This document shows positions 54,961 through 64,000 of a stretch of DNA of 64,000 nucleotides, piece by piece. The notes below the pieces were generated by a model. That model ran no database searches, was not told the origin of the DNA, and saw only the letters and a program-made list of their open reading frames with translations. Made by a program: the position numbers and the translations under genes. Numbering within the stretch: the stretch's first letter is position 1; each line of letters starts with the position of its first letter. This DNA is from Chionoecetes opilio (Eukaryota; Arthropoda; Malacostraca; Decapoda; Majidae), in NCBI GenBank assembly GCA_016584305.1, contig JACEEZ010019044.1, positions 242,545-306,544 on the forward strand, read 5' to 3'.

Positions 54961-57640
54961 CCTCCGGTCCATCCAATAGGGTGGATGACCCTCAACCCAG
55001 TCCCGAGGACCCCGTAGCCGGTATCCTAGAAAACCAAGGAGCAAATTTCACATATGCTTCAAGATATGGACAAGAAAGAATATCATATAAGATCCACGCC
55101 GCATGGTGTATCAAACCGAGCGTATTGGTAAATAAACCAATGGTAGTAGAGAATGTGGTCTAACTATCGACCATAAATAACAATCTCCCACCGATATCTA
55201 TCCCCTTCCACGATTGGAGAATGGTCGAACAAGCCGCAGGCCAAAGTATTATGTCACCTTAGACATGCGCGAAGCCTTTTCCAGTCTTACTAGATGACTG
55301 AGAGCCGCGATCTAACCACTTTCAAGACGGTGTACCTTATCGTTTTCGGACCCTACCCATTGCGGGCTAAACTGCTCACCCGCTATATTTTCCAGGCGAA
55401 TGGCTTCAGTCTTACTCCCCTCCTTGCAGAAGGGATGGTAAAAACTACCTGGAAACACTTAATTCTATGGCTCCTACGTTTCCTCTTCTTTTGGAACGTC
55501 TGATCAACTCTTCGAAGTCCTTACTACCAATGGGGTGAAACTCTCCTCATAATTGTACATTTGGACTTAAAGAAGTCACTTTTCTCGTCCATCGGATCTT
55601 CAGCCGAAGGAAGTAAACCGACCTAAAAACGAAAGGAAGCGTTTCAACAAAATGAAAGCTCAAAAAACTGTAAAGGATATTCGACGTTTTCTTAGGATGT
55701 GTGGTCATAGGAAGCATGTTCCCTCCCTCGTTCGCGAAAGTTGCAGCTCCACTTTACAGAATTTACAAGAGCTCACCGTCACTTTCACCTGGATCCGGAG
55801 GAGGTGTCACACGCGTTCGACACATCCTCAAGTCGTGCCTGCTAAATCACCTGGCCGGGTAAGGGCAAAATTCATGACCCTTTCCATCTCACTACAGACG
55901 CGATAACACCAGTACACGTCGGAGGAAGTTCTCATCAGTTCAGTCCCAAACGGTTCCAATTGCCCCATTGGGTATTCTCCCAAAAAACTGAATTCTTGCG
56001 AGACACTTACCCGCGACCGACAAAGAAGCGTTGGCCATAGTTTCAACCTGTAGAATTTTTTCATCTTATCTATGGGGCTCAAAAATTCTCAATTGTCACG
56101 GATCACCACCTCTCACCATTTATTTTAAAAAAAGGAACTAATCTCCTCGATGACCATGTGGATCTAAGATGCGCGATATAGTTATGAGATTAAATCCCTG
56201 AAAGGCAAAAGATAACTTCGTCGCGGACCATCTGTCGCGTTCCAGTGGGGATGAGTAACCCGCCGACCCGAGATTACATGGTTGGGACTCACCCAACCAC
56301 ATTTCATTCTACGCAAAGGGAAGAACCCGTGGTGGGAAAGAGTTGTGAGTATCTTTGGAGGCAGAAGAGTTCCTATCAAACGCATACCAAAGCCATCTTT
56401 GGATCAGTTTTACGGTAAAAGATGACATACATATTATGTTCGAGAAAAAAACCGATGGGAGCCTACCTATGTCCTCATAATTCCTCGTAGTATGACCGGT
56501 CCTCGCTCTGCCAACAGGCGCATGAGTATCAGGTCACTTAGGACAAAAGAAACCATCAAGAAAGCCGAGGAACTGTACTATTGGGCAAATCTGAAAGTAG
56601 ATGTGGGGTGAGTATGTCAAAACCTTGTGTAACTTGCCAGAGGTTCAAGGAAGTAAAGGTTACAACTAAAACCCTGGAAGAATTACCCCTCCAGTAGATA
56701 AACCTTTAGAAAGAATAGGATTCGACGCTCACTGATATGTAGCAGGAGAACAAGGTTACCGTTATGTTAGGACGGTAGTCCGATCATTACAGAGGTTTGT
56801 TAGGTTTTTCCCCGCTTAATATCCAACACACTACACACATCATTAAGAAACCATGTGGCAGTACCTGGCGGACTACGGACACCACCGCAACATCGTTTCC
56901 TGGACAACAGGCTGGGGAGTTTCACCAGCCGGGAGTTTCCAGCAGTTCGGCATCAAGACACCAAATCACTCTTGCTATACGCCCCCTTCACCCTCAAGTC
57001 TAATTCGGTGACCGAGAGGAGTGCACAGGACCCTGAAAGTTCAGTCCTCTCGACCCGTGTCAGGACACCCTCTGAGTTGGCCCACGTTTGTTGCAGCCGT
57101 GCCAAATCACTATGAATCCAAGCGGTACACACCCCACTGGACAACAACCCTACTTCGCTTCTTTCTCGTCATCCCCCAGGCTTGTTGGAGCCGCTCCTAC
57201 CGAGTCTAGGGAGAACAAGATGCATGGGCGTGGCACACGCCTTAATCCGCGAGACGCTATCTGAAATGTCGCGTCGGTACAACAGGGACGATCGCAAACA
57301 GAAAACAGAAAAATCATTGGGTGGAGGTGGGAGCGCTGGTATGGGGTCAGAAAAGTGGACCACCATACCCAGGCACGGTGCCGTAAACTCAATGTGACAA
57401 TGTGATGGGTCTATCGAGTGGTGGAAGTTACGTTTGGGTGGGAGCTCATACGTGGTAGAAAATTTTTTTCACAGAAAAACCAAGTACAAAGAGCTCTGCG
57501 AATCAAGTGAAGCTTATTATGGGAGTGAAGAGTGGTTTAGTAGAACCGGTGGGAGGGTCCTACACCCGACCCGGTGGACGAGCAATTAGCCCCTCGTGTT
57601 AGGAGACCTCCTAAAAGGCTCATTGAGGAAGAATGAATGT
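54961..57640 (+). pseudogene. Gypsy 2 pol (RT, RNase H, integrase), shredded
   Basis: Across three frames, in order: SVLVNKPM (RT entry), SRDLTTF (after the palm), TVKDIRRFLRMCG (RT connection), DKEALAIV and TDHHLSPF (RNase H), LYYWANLKVDV (integrase zinc region). Finally a GSSYVVENFF-like GPY-end stretch and RRPPKRLIEEE match the Gypsy 1 C-terminus (VRRYLEEC). Breaks are mostly single-base indels. The catalytic YxDD motif cannot be read intact. Confidence 0.65.
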
Positions 57641-58219
57641 TATATATTTTTTTTTTTTTATATTAAGAATGTGTTAGAAATTAATACTGAGTCCAAGAGG
57701 TGAGTGTATGGTCAGACACTGAGATGAACACACTTTTGGTCCTAATGGATGGTTTTCTCATGTTAGAAAATCGGAGCGTCCTGGTTCTCACGGGCTAAAC
57801 CTGGTTTCAGTGGGAGGAGTATTTTAAGTCGAGATAGTAGTACTACGCGTCTCACTTTCAGTCAACCAGCTTGCGGTGTGGCCGGATATTTCCAGGACTT
57901 GTGGCTCTTATCATTTATCCATAGGCTAGCGGCGTGGGCGCCTCTGGGATATCTCCCTGCACCGAGAATACTGCACTGAGACAAGGTTGTCGGCCACGTC
58001 ATTACCCAGGTATCAGGTTGACTGGGATATTTCCTTTCATTGGATTTTCGTGTAATCTAAACACAAAACAGACCCCCGTTTTTCAAAGAACAGAAGAATA
58101 TCCATTAAATCACTCTAAATTCGTCCCATACCACACCTCCTCTTGACGCATTTTTACGAAACATGATCCGTAGTATTTACTTTGATACCATAGAATTTAA
58201 TTTTCCGGAGAGAGACGCG
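57641..58219. other. Gypsy 2 3' untranslated region
   Basis: No envelope-like frame. A T-run lies at 57649-57659, and a purine-rich GGAGAGAGACG (58207-58217) before the LTR is the likely polypurine tract. Confidence 0.6.
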
Positions 58220-59897
58220 TGTATGCCATTATTTCGGGAGAGATGTAGAAAATTATTATTATAATAAAATTCCAGACTATGGTCTTGTCAGTAGTTTAAT
58301 TTTTTCTCTTTGGTTCACGGGTGACTCATCGCTCAAATTCAAACCACCATTTTGTTTCCTTCTCTTTCCTTTTGCCCGCCATTTTCCCTTCTTTCCTTCT
58401 TTCCTTCTCCTCCCCGACATCCCGTATGGCGAGGCACGTTTCCCGTGAATAATTTTCTGCGATCAGTCATACTATGTGTCATATCTTGTATCTTGGCCAG
58501 CTATCCTGGTCCAGACCAAGTTAACTCTCCCAGATTCTTACGTCTTTCAAAATAATCCCTATCGTTATCGTTATGGTCATATATGGACGTTGTAGTAAAG
58601 TACACGCTAAATGAAAACCTACCAAATTTCTATGCTTTCGTATTTTTACAACCTCACCTCACTCCCAAAAATGTGTTCGACGTTGACGGGATGGGCCCAC
58701 AAATAATCCTTGCTCGTTATGTACACTAGCATATTTAAATTCTTCAGTATCAAGTAAACAGTTTTATATTTATAGCCCCAATGTTCTTAATATACGCAAG
58801 TTTCATTTATTTAATAGTTATTTCGGGAATTCAAAGTTACTCACTTGAGGTCACGCCCTAAATCTTTCAACAAGTCCCCTTTATGCCTGCAGCCATATCC
58901 CCATTTCGAGTCATTCGTCTCCCCGTCCTCGTTGTAGTAAGACCTTCGTACCCTCCCTCCTGTTTTCTTTTCTTTCTTCTCCTTATATATTATATCTATA
59001 TATTTTTTCTATTTCTATATCAATTATAGGTACAGTTCCAGTGTCACTAATGCTAGATGTTCTGCCCATCCTTATAAGTGTTAATTAACGAAGATTCGTC
59101 CTCCCGTCTCGTTTTGTAAAGGCGTCCGTGTCTTCTTCAAAGTCACATGGTCTTAATGAAACACACACAACATTTTCTTTCCTCATGTTTTTCTCTACTA
59201 GATACCTATCTTCCATGTGTATTTTAATAACTATTAAGTGGTAATGTTACCTAAGTGTAGGGCAATTCACTGAATAGAAATTTCTAGTGAGAGAGTTATG
59301 CTCATAAGACTTCCTTTCATCACCTAAGGAAGAGTTTCCTGTGTCAGTGTAAAGTTCTTCTCTTACGCTTTCCGAGTAGCAGTTTCTCGTATAGTGTTAA
59401 CCCTTATATGTTGGATCTGATCTTCAAGCAAGAGACTTATAGGTCACTATGAATAGAATAGATATCATTTGCAAATATAGTTCTTGTGTTTTTATAAAAC
59501 CCAGGTGATTATCTGTGTTAGGACGTAATTCCCCACACCTTCCAAAGAGTCAGCCTTTACTCGTATATTCCACGTACCAACCACGACTACCAAGATCAAT
59601 CTACTATTAATATTAATCAAACGTGCCCAGGAGTAATCATAGTGAACTACTCGCCAGGCTGGTGGCAGCAATCCCTTAACCTAAACCTTATTTCCTTTCC
59701 CCTTAGTACGATCCCCCTTTTCAGTACTCTCCGCAGTGAGACGTGGTCATACTATATCTATGTGAAGTCAGAAGACTAAGTTAAATTCTCCATTCAAGTT
59801 GTAATCATTATCAAATCATCCCAAATAAATATCATTCAAGTAACGTTGACCATTCTAAAACCCCCCTACCCGTGACCCCCCAATTTCTGTCAACACA
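58220..59897 (+). repeat. Gypsy 2 3' LTR
   Basis: 1678 bases, begins TGTATGCC and ends TGTCAACACA. Differences from the 5' LTR are dominated by gained or lost single bases in homopolymers, with few substitutions. Confidence 0.88.
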
Positions 59898-60351
59898 CTA
59901 CGTAATATATTAGTAGAAGAAACAACGTATTTCTGTAACGTCTTCATTACGTTAAAAACGTATTGCGTAGCGACGTAAGCCAAACACTAACCTAAATACA
60001 ACATACACAATTCAATTAACTTAATAGCTTACGTATCTTAACATATGTATCACCACGTATCATTTGTAAATTATAACGTTTTGAATCCTCTAATAATCCC
60101 GTTTACATCATAAAGTTATAACTACGTATTGAAACGGAAAACCACTACGTATATATTAGTAGAAGAAACACGTATTACTATAACGTCTTAATTAGTTCAA
60201 AAACGTATCGTAGCGACGTAACCAAACACTACTAAATACAACATAGACAATTCAAGAGTGTACCGTATGATTTACGTATATACTACGAATTTCCTGCGTT
60301 ACCAAAAACGCTACCTTCTCAAAACGTAAGGTTACGTAGGTGTTTGCTGGG

Positions 60352-61793
60352 AATATAGCAGTGCCCTATCACTAATTTGACCCAAGAAAGATAACTCAGT
60401 CAATGGTCAGAGAAAGCCAGCAAGCATTTCAGATATTTAAAATATAAACTGACTAGTGCTCCCATCTTAACTAAGTCAACTTAATAAAACCATTTTGAGT
60501 TGGATACCGAATGCTAGCCAAACTCACGTAGGAGCAGTAACTGGATGCAGTATAGGATGAGAGGCAAAGCCCAAGTAATCTCATTATTTTTCCAAGAAAT
60601 TAAAACCATTTGAGACGCGATACTCAGCAACAGATAGGGAAAGCTTAGGAATAGTTTTAGCTTGCAGACAGTTTCATCATTTCCTGTGGGGTACCAAGGT
60701 GATCATCAGAACAGACCACCAACCGTTAGTGTCAGTCTTTAAACAACGAACCAAGTCACCTAGGATGAACAGATGGATCCTAGAGATGAGAGACTATAGG
60801 TATCAAATAGAGTATAAAGCAGGGAAAAAGAACACTGTAGCAGACCAACTTAGTAGACCAGTAAGAATCATTCGATGTCAAGTAGAAGAGAGGTGGTTAG
60901 GAAAAACTAAAGAAGAAGTAAAGGAAATGCAACGAGAGGACCGTAGATGGAGAGAAATGATAGAGTATCTAGAAGGAGGCAGAATACCCAGATCTAAATA
61001 TCCCAGAAATACTTTAGATCAGTTCGTAATAGAAGAAGGAATTTTATATTTAACTAAACAGCAGTTAGATAACAGTATACACTATTTATTGGTTTTGCCT
61101 AGTGAACTGAAGCAAGCGGCTTTGGAATTAATTCACAATAAGGAATCAGGTCATTTAGGGCAGAGGAAATCAATAAATAAAGCAGAAGGCTATTTTTATT
61201 GGCCCAACTTGAAAACGGATGTGAGAGAATATGTGAGAAACTGTTTAACATGTCAACAGCATAAGGGTAGTCGTGGACTCCAACAACAATGGCAAGAAAT
61301 ACCATCAGTAAGTAAACCTCTAGAGAGGATAAGCATAGACATAACCGACATGGGAACGGGAGCCCACGGATACCGCTATGTATTAACCATAATAGATTAT
61401 TATAGTAGGTTTACTGCTTTTTATAAATTAAGGACTAGGATGACCGAGAAAGTATGTAAGAATTTTAGGGAATATGTCAGTCTATTTGGAGCACCACATA
61501 CCTTGTTATTGTATAATGCTAAGGAGTTTACGTCACAACAATTCAAAGAGTTGTGTGACTCATGTGAGATACAATTAGGATACACCACGCCTTACCATCC
61601 ACAAGGTAATAGTATCTCAGAGAGGATGCACAAAACAATGCAAACGATTCTCTCGAACCTGTGCAAGGGTTATCCTCATAGATGGCCCAATTATCTCTTA
61701 GAAACCCAAAGAGTGTTAAATAGTGCAGTGCATGAAACAATGGGTACCCAACCTTTCTATGCTTTTTTTTTTCCCGATACGCTCCAAGGTTGA
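60352..61793 (+). pseudogene. pol: Gypsy 1 RNase H and integrase core
   Basis: The RNase H start (60.36-60.69 kb) is out of frame in several places but shows YSATDRESLGIVLACRQF. The open frame 60699-61793 then reads IIRTDHQPLVSVF and VADQLSRPVR. Next is the integrase zinc domain with H-x-H and CLTCQQHK, then the core with SIDITDMG (first Asp) and SISERMHKTM (Glu). At the second catalytic position the protein has LLLYNAKEF, with asparagine where aspartate is expected, so the integrase would be inactive. The frame shifts at a run of nine T's near 61766. Confidence 0.85.
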
Positions 61794-62230
61794 TTAGTGT
61801 GAAGTTACCACAAATTGACTCAGAGGATGAAACAACAGTGGCACACGAAATCATCAAAAGAACAAATTTGGAGAGAGGTAGAAAATGGTGGGAGAAAGCT
61901 AATGTGAAAAGAAAAAATGAAAGGTTAGAAAGGGACGAATTGGCGTGGGTGAAAAGAGAACGTTTTGAGACGGGCACCAATAGAAAACTTTCAGTTAAGT
62001 GGTTGGGACCATACAAAGTGGTGGAAATTAAGAGAGATGGAGGTTCATATGTATTAGAAAATATATTTGACGGCAAACATGTACAGCGCGCGGCCGAGCA
62101 AATTAAGCGATATGTAGGACAAGATGGCTGGCTGTTGGAACCAGCAGAGATAATAATAGTAGAGGAAGAACTTGAGCAACCCCCACCTAGAGAGAGGAGA
62201 CCAGTGAGGAGATACTTAGAGGAATGTTAA
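61794..62230 (+). pseudogene. pol: Gypsy 1 integrase C-terminus (GPY domain)
   Basis: Contains KLSVKWLGPYKVVEIKRDGG, the GPY/F motif that follows the integrase core in Gypsy elements, then SYVLENIFDGK and an acidic-basic tail ending VRRYLEEC. It stops at TAA 62228-62230. It joins the core by a frameshift in the upstream T-run. Confidence 0.85.
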
Positions 62231-62972
62231 TGACAGACGATAAGTAAATCTCTAGAGAGAAAGAGATTAACTTTCACCACTTTCTCTAGTGAAAGAGATG
62301 TAGAGGAAGGTCCCCTAGACAGACTTGTAGTGGTTTAAAAAATTTGCTTTAGAGGGTGTACACAGTTTGCACTGAACACTAAACCCGCTAGGTTGTCGTA
62401 AGACCCGAGGATGTGCTTGGCTCTGAGCTTTGCTCGATGGGTGATAGACGCAGGAGTATGTATGCCTCAAGAAGGAGGTGAGCCTTATCCCAAGATACTG
62501 AGGGTATGGAGTAAATCCGGTCGTGATTTCTCCCTACGCACCTACGCCTAGGATTAGTGGGGTAAAAAAAGGAAAATAGCCATTAATGACTAGAGGGATG
62601 AGTCCAGTTGCGACTCTATATGGCTTCGGCCTAGTCAAATAAGAGAGGAAGTGAGAAGGTTCTCATTTCAAGGTAGTAAAGTCATTACATTAAATATGTA
62701 TTCCCCAAACTGGTTAAATCTGCTCTTGGTGAGGGAAGTGATAAGTTAAGAATACATACTATCTCATTTTGTTGTAACTTTCATTGGAAGAATTGGATCG
62801 GGCGGGATGATAATATTTGTTTGTGGATGGTAGAAGATCCTATGTGAATTTATATGAAATTAATGTGTGATTTATATGATATTTTTTAAAAAAATATTTA
62901 GTTAGATATCTGGTAGGATGCTTGATGAAGGACTGAGGAATAAGGGAATTTTTTTGGGGGGGGAAGAAGCCA
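62231..62972. other. Gypsy 1 3' untranslated region
   Basis: No open frame of note, so no envelope gene. The G-rich/purine tract at 62956-62969 abuts the 3' LTR. Confidence 0.7.
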
Positions 62973-63272
62973 TGTAACGCGGGAAATTACATTAATAGGG
63001 GAAGAGATGAAGTAACTAATAATTATCAATTAACTAACGAGTAATTTCCCTCCACTCCTCAGTCCTAAATCACTGGTTAGTGAGAGAGGGTTATATTTTA
63101 GACCAGTGGTAGTTGGCCACGTACCGAAGCGAAGTGAGAAGGGGAGTTTAACGTCATGATAGCCTTAGAAGCAGTCAGACACTCTCTGGGTTAAGTCGCC
63201 TGTGGGGAGGTGATATTCTCGCCCTTGGAAAAGGTATGTGACAGAAGGTTTATAGGGTAGAGATGTAGGTGT
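62973..63272 (+). repeat. Gypsy 1 3' LTR, truncated by a LINE
   Basis: 300 bases collinear with 45007-45306. About eight substitutions and no indels were counted by eye. The match ends at AGATGTAGGTGT, where RTE sequence begins. Confidence 0.9.
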
Positions 63273-64000
63273 CGGAGACGGAGACGCTGACGCTGGAGAA
63301 AATCGAGGAGAGTCGCGCTGCCAGGCTGGCTGGGAACCGGGACCAGCACAGGGCTCTGTCACGCCGGACTAGAACCCTCCTGAGGAGAGACAAGGAGAGG
63401 TATGTCAGGAGTCTCGCTGAGGATGTCGGGGGTCATTTGAACGCTAATGACCTCCGACCCGCCTACCGAGCCCTGAAGAAGCTCCGTTCCAAGTCTCCTT
63501 CTCGGGCGAGTGCTATTCGAACAGCAGATGGGCGCCTCGTGTCGGACATGGATGGGCAGATGGCTCGTTGGGCTGAGTACTTTGGGCAGTTGTTCACGGT
63601 GGACCCTCCAACTGAGCAGCTTCACACCACTGGGTTACAGGCAGTGGATGCCGATCCTCCCATTGACGAAACCGCACCCTCTCTTGACGAAGTCAGAGAG
63701 GCTGTAGCAAAGTTGAAGGGTGGAAAGGCAGCTGGTGTTTGTAATATCAGTGCGGAGCTCCTCAAAGCTGGGGGTGAGGCCATGATCCGCGGGTTGCATG
63801 CTGTCCTGACTGCCGTGTGCAATCAGGTACCATTCCTCCTGACTGGAAAAGGGGGCTGGTCGTCCCTATCTGGAAAGGGGAAAGGGACCGTCAGGACTGC
63901 AACAATTACCGCGGTATTACACTGCTCAGCGTACCAGGCAAGGTGCTTGCCCATCTATTGCTGACACGACTTCGCAGTCATCTGGTGAAGCATCAGAGAC
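63273..64000 (+). mobile_element. RTE-type LINE, 5'-truncated, runs off the window
   Basis: The frame 63269-63820 reads RAARLAGNRDQ, SRRTRTLLRRDKERYVRSLA, SDMDGQMARWAEYFGQLF, APSLDEVREAVAKLKGGKAA and ISAELLKAGGEAMIRGLH, collinear with 34.68-35.25 kb. A missing G near 63820 (GTGTGCAATC against GTGTGGCAATC) shifts the frame. RT continues in another frame to the window edge. It shows the empty target for the Harbinger insertion at 35345. Confidence 0.88.

Larger units (their letters stand above)
50617..59897 (+). mobile_element. Gypsy-type LTR retrotransposon 2, complete but badly degraded
   Basis: LTRs at 50617-52273 and 58220-59897 begin TGTA(A)TGCC and end TGTCAACACA. A CTAC duplication flanks the whole (50613-50616, 59898-59901). 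The target (AAAACCACTACGTA) is present undisrupted in the second unit of the host repeat at about 60145, confirming the insertion. Internal peptides match Gypsy 1 domain by domain in the same order but are shredded by single-base indels. Confidence 0.9.
49506..60351. mobile_element. Unclassified TIR element rich in TACGTA, split by Gypsy 2
   Basis: Termini CCCAGCTAACACACTTACGT (left) and CCCAGCAAACACCTACGTAA (inward from the right). The interior, once Gypsy 2 is subtracted, is about 1.55 kb. It is packed with ACGTA/TACGTA/AACGTT words and has a repeated unit of about 245 bases, whose copies are seen at 50503-50616 plus 59899 onward and again at 60028-60253. No transposase is visible. The target is Gypsy 1 pol; the flanks GCTAA and AATATAG suggest a very short duplication (AA), so the superfamily is not assigned. 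Confidence 0.75.
45007..63272 (+). mobile_element. Gypsy-type LTR retrotransposon 1 (heavily interrupted)
   Basis: The 5' LTR starts TGTAACGCGG at 45007 and a truncated 3' LTR starts at 62973. Between them, in Gypsy order, lie gag with zinc knuckles, protease, RT, RNase H and integrase. The integrase being last places it in the Gypsy rather than the Copia lineage. A purine tract (GGGGGGGGAAGAAG, 62956-62969) precedes the 3' LTR. A 10.8-kb nested insertion splits the pol region at 49505/60352. No envelope frame is seen between integrase and the 3' LTR. Confidence 0.9.

Noticed and set aside
54961..57640. Frame changes in Gypsy 2 pol as programmed frameshifts
   Set aside because: They are far too many, lie in homopolymers and parallel the LTR indels; decay or sequencing error is the simpler reading.
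62231..62972. An envelope gene making Gypsy 1 an endogenous-retrovirus-like element
   Set aside because: No open frame, signal peptide or membrane segment is visible between integrase and the 3' LTR.

Overview
This is eukaryotic nuclear DNA, almost certainly from an arthropod and probably a decapod crustacean such as a crab. The evidence is phase-matched spliced exons with GT/AG borders, tRNA-derived SINEs, CR1-like, Jockey-like and RTE-like LINEs, many TA-, TTA-, TTAA- and 8-bp-flanked DNA transposons, Gypsy-type LTR elements, and short arrays of TTAGG, the arthropod telomere motif. There are no operons, Shine-Dalgarno sites, CRISPR arrays or other prokaryotic features. Species is not determinable from the sequence alone.

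Host gene. Five minus-strand exons at 30.2, 19.8, 8.7, 6.05 and 5.3 kb have correct splice borders and compatible phases. In gene order they encode an Ig-like domain, a Tie-type EGF module, a second EGF module, and one fibronectin type III domain split over two exons. Ig-EGF-FNIII is the ectodomain order of Tie/TEK-type receptor tyrosine kinases. The transmembrane and kinase exons would lie left of the window. The Ig exon carries a one-base frameshift. Almost everything else between 1 and 33 kb is intron filled with transposons.

Layout. 1-4.2 kb: MITE remnants, a Tigger-like element carrying a LINE tail, and a CR1 tail. 4.2-9.4 kb: three host exons, a Jockey-like RT scrap, a TTAA MITE and a Harbinger MITE. 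9.4-16.4 kb: pogo/Tigger-type elements, including a three-deep nest with a complete hAT element. 16.5-19.4 kb: LINE remnants and a better preserved CR1 reverse transcriptase. 19.6-29.1 kb: an EGF exon, a MITE with an internal tandem repeat, five MITEs or MITE fragments of one family, SINEs, an RTE 3' end, and one old LINE cut up by at least five insertions. 30-32.6 kb: the Ig exon and an inverted pair of Jockey-like LINE ends. 33-39.1 kb: an RTE-type LINE split by a 2.45-kb Harbinger-like element, which is itself invaded by a Tigger-like element holding a LINE tail. 39.8-42.6 kb: three long palindromes with TTAGG/CCTAA arrays at their centres, then another Harbinger-like element. 43.6-45 kb: a long-armed foldback element. 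45-63.3 kb: Gypsy element 1, whose pol is split by a TACGTA-rich TIR element, itself split by Gypsy element 2. 63.3-64 kb: an RTE LINE inserted into the 3' LTR of Gypsy 1.

All transposon coding regions read here are broken by stops, frameshifts or insertions. The two LTRs of Gypsy 2 differ mainly by single-base gains and losses, which looks like uncorrected long-read error. Frame breaks at 49.5-60.35 kb, and perhaps the Ig-exon frameshift, should be treated with caution until the sequence is polished.
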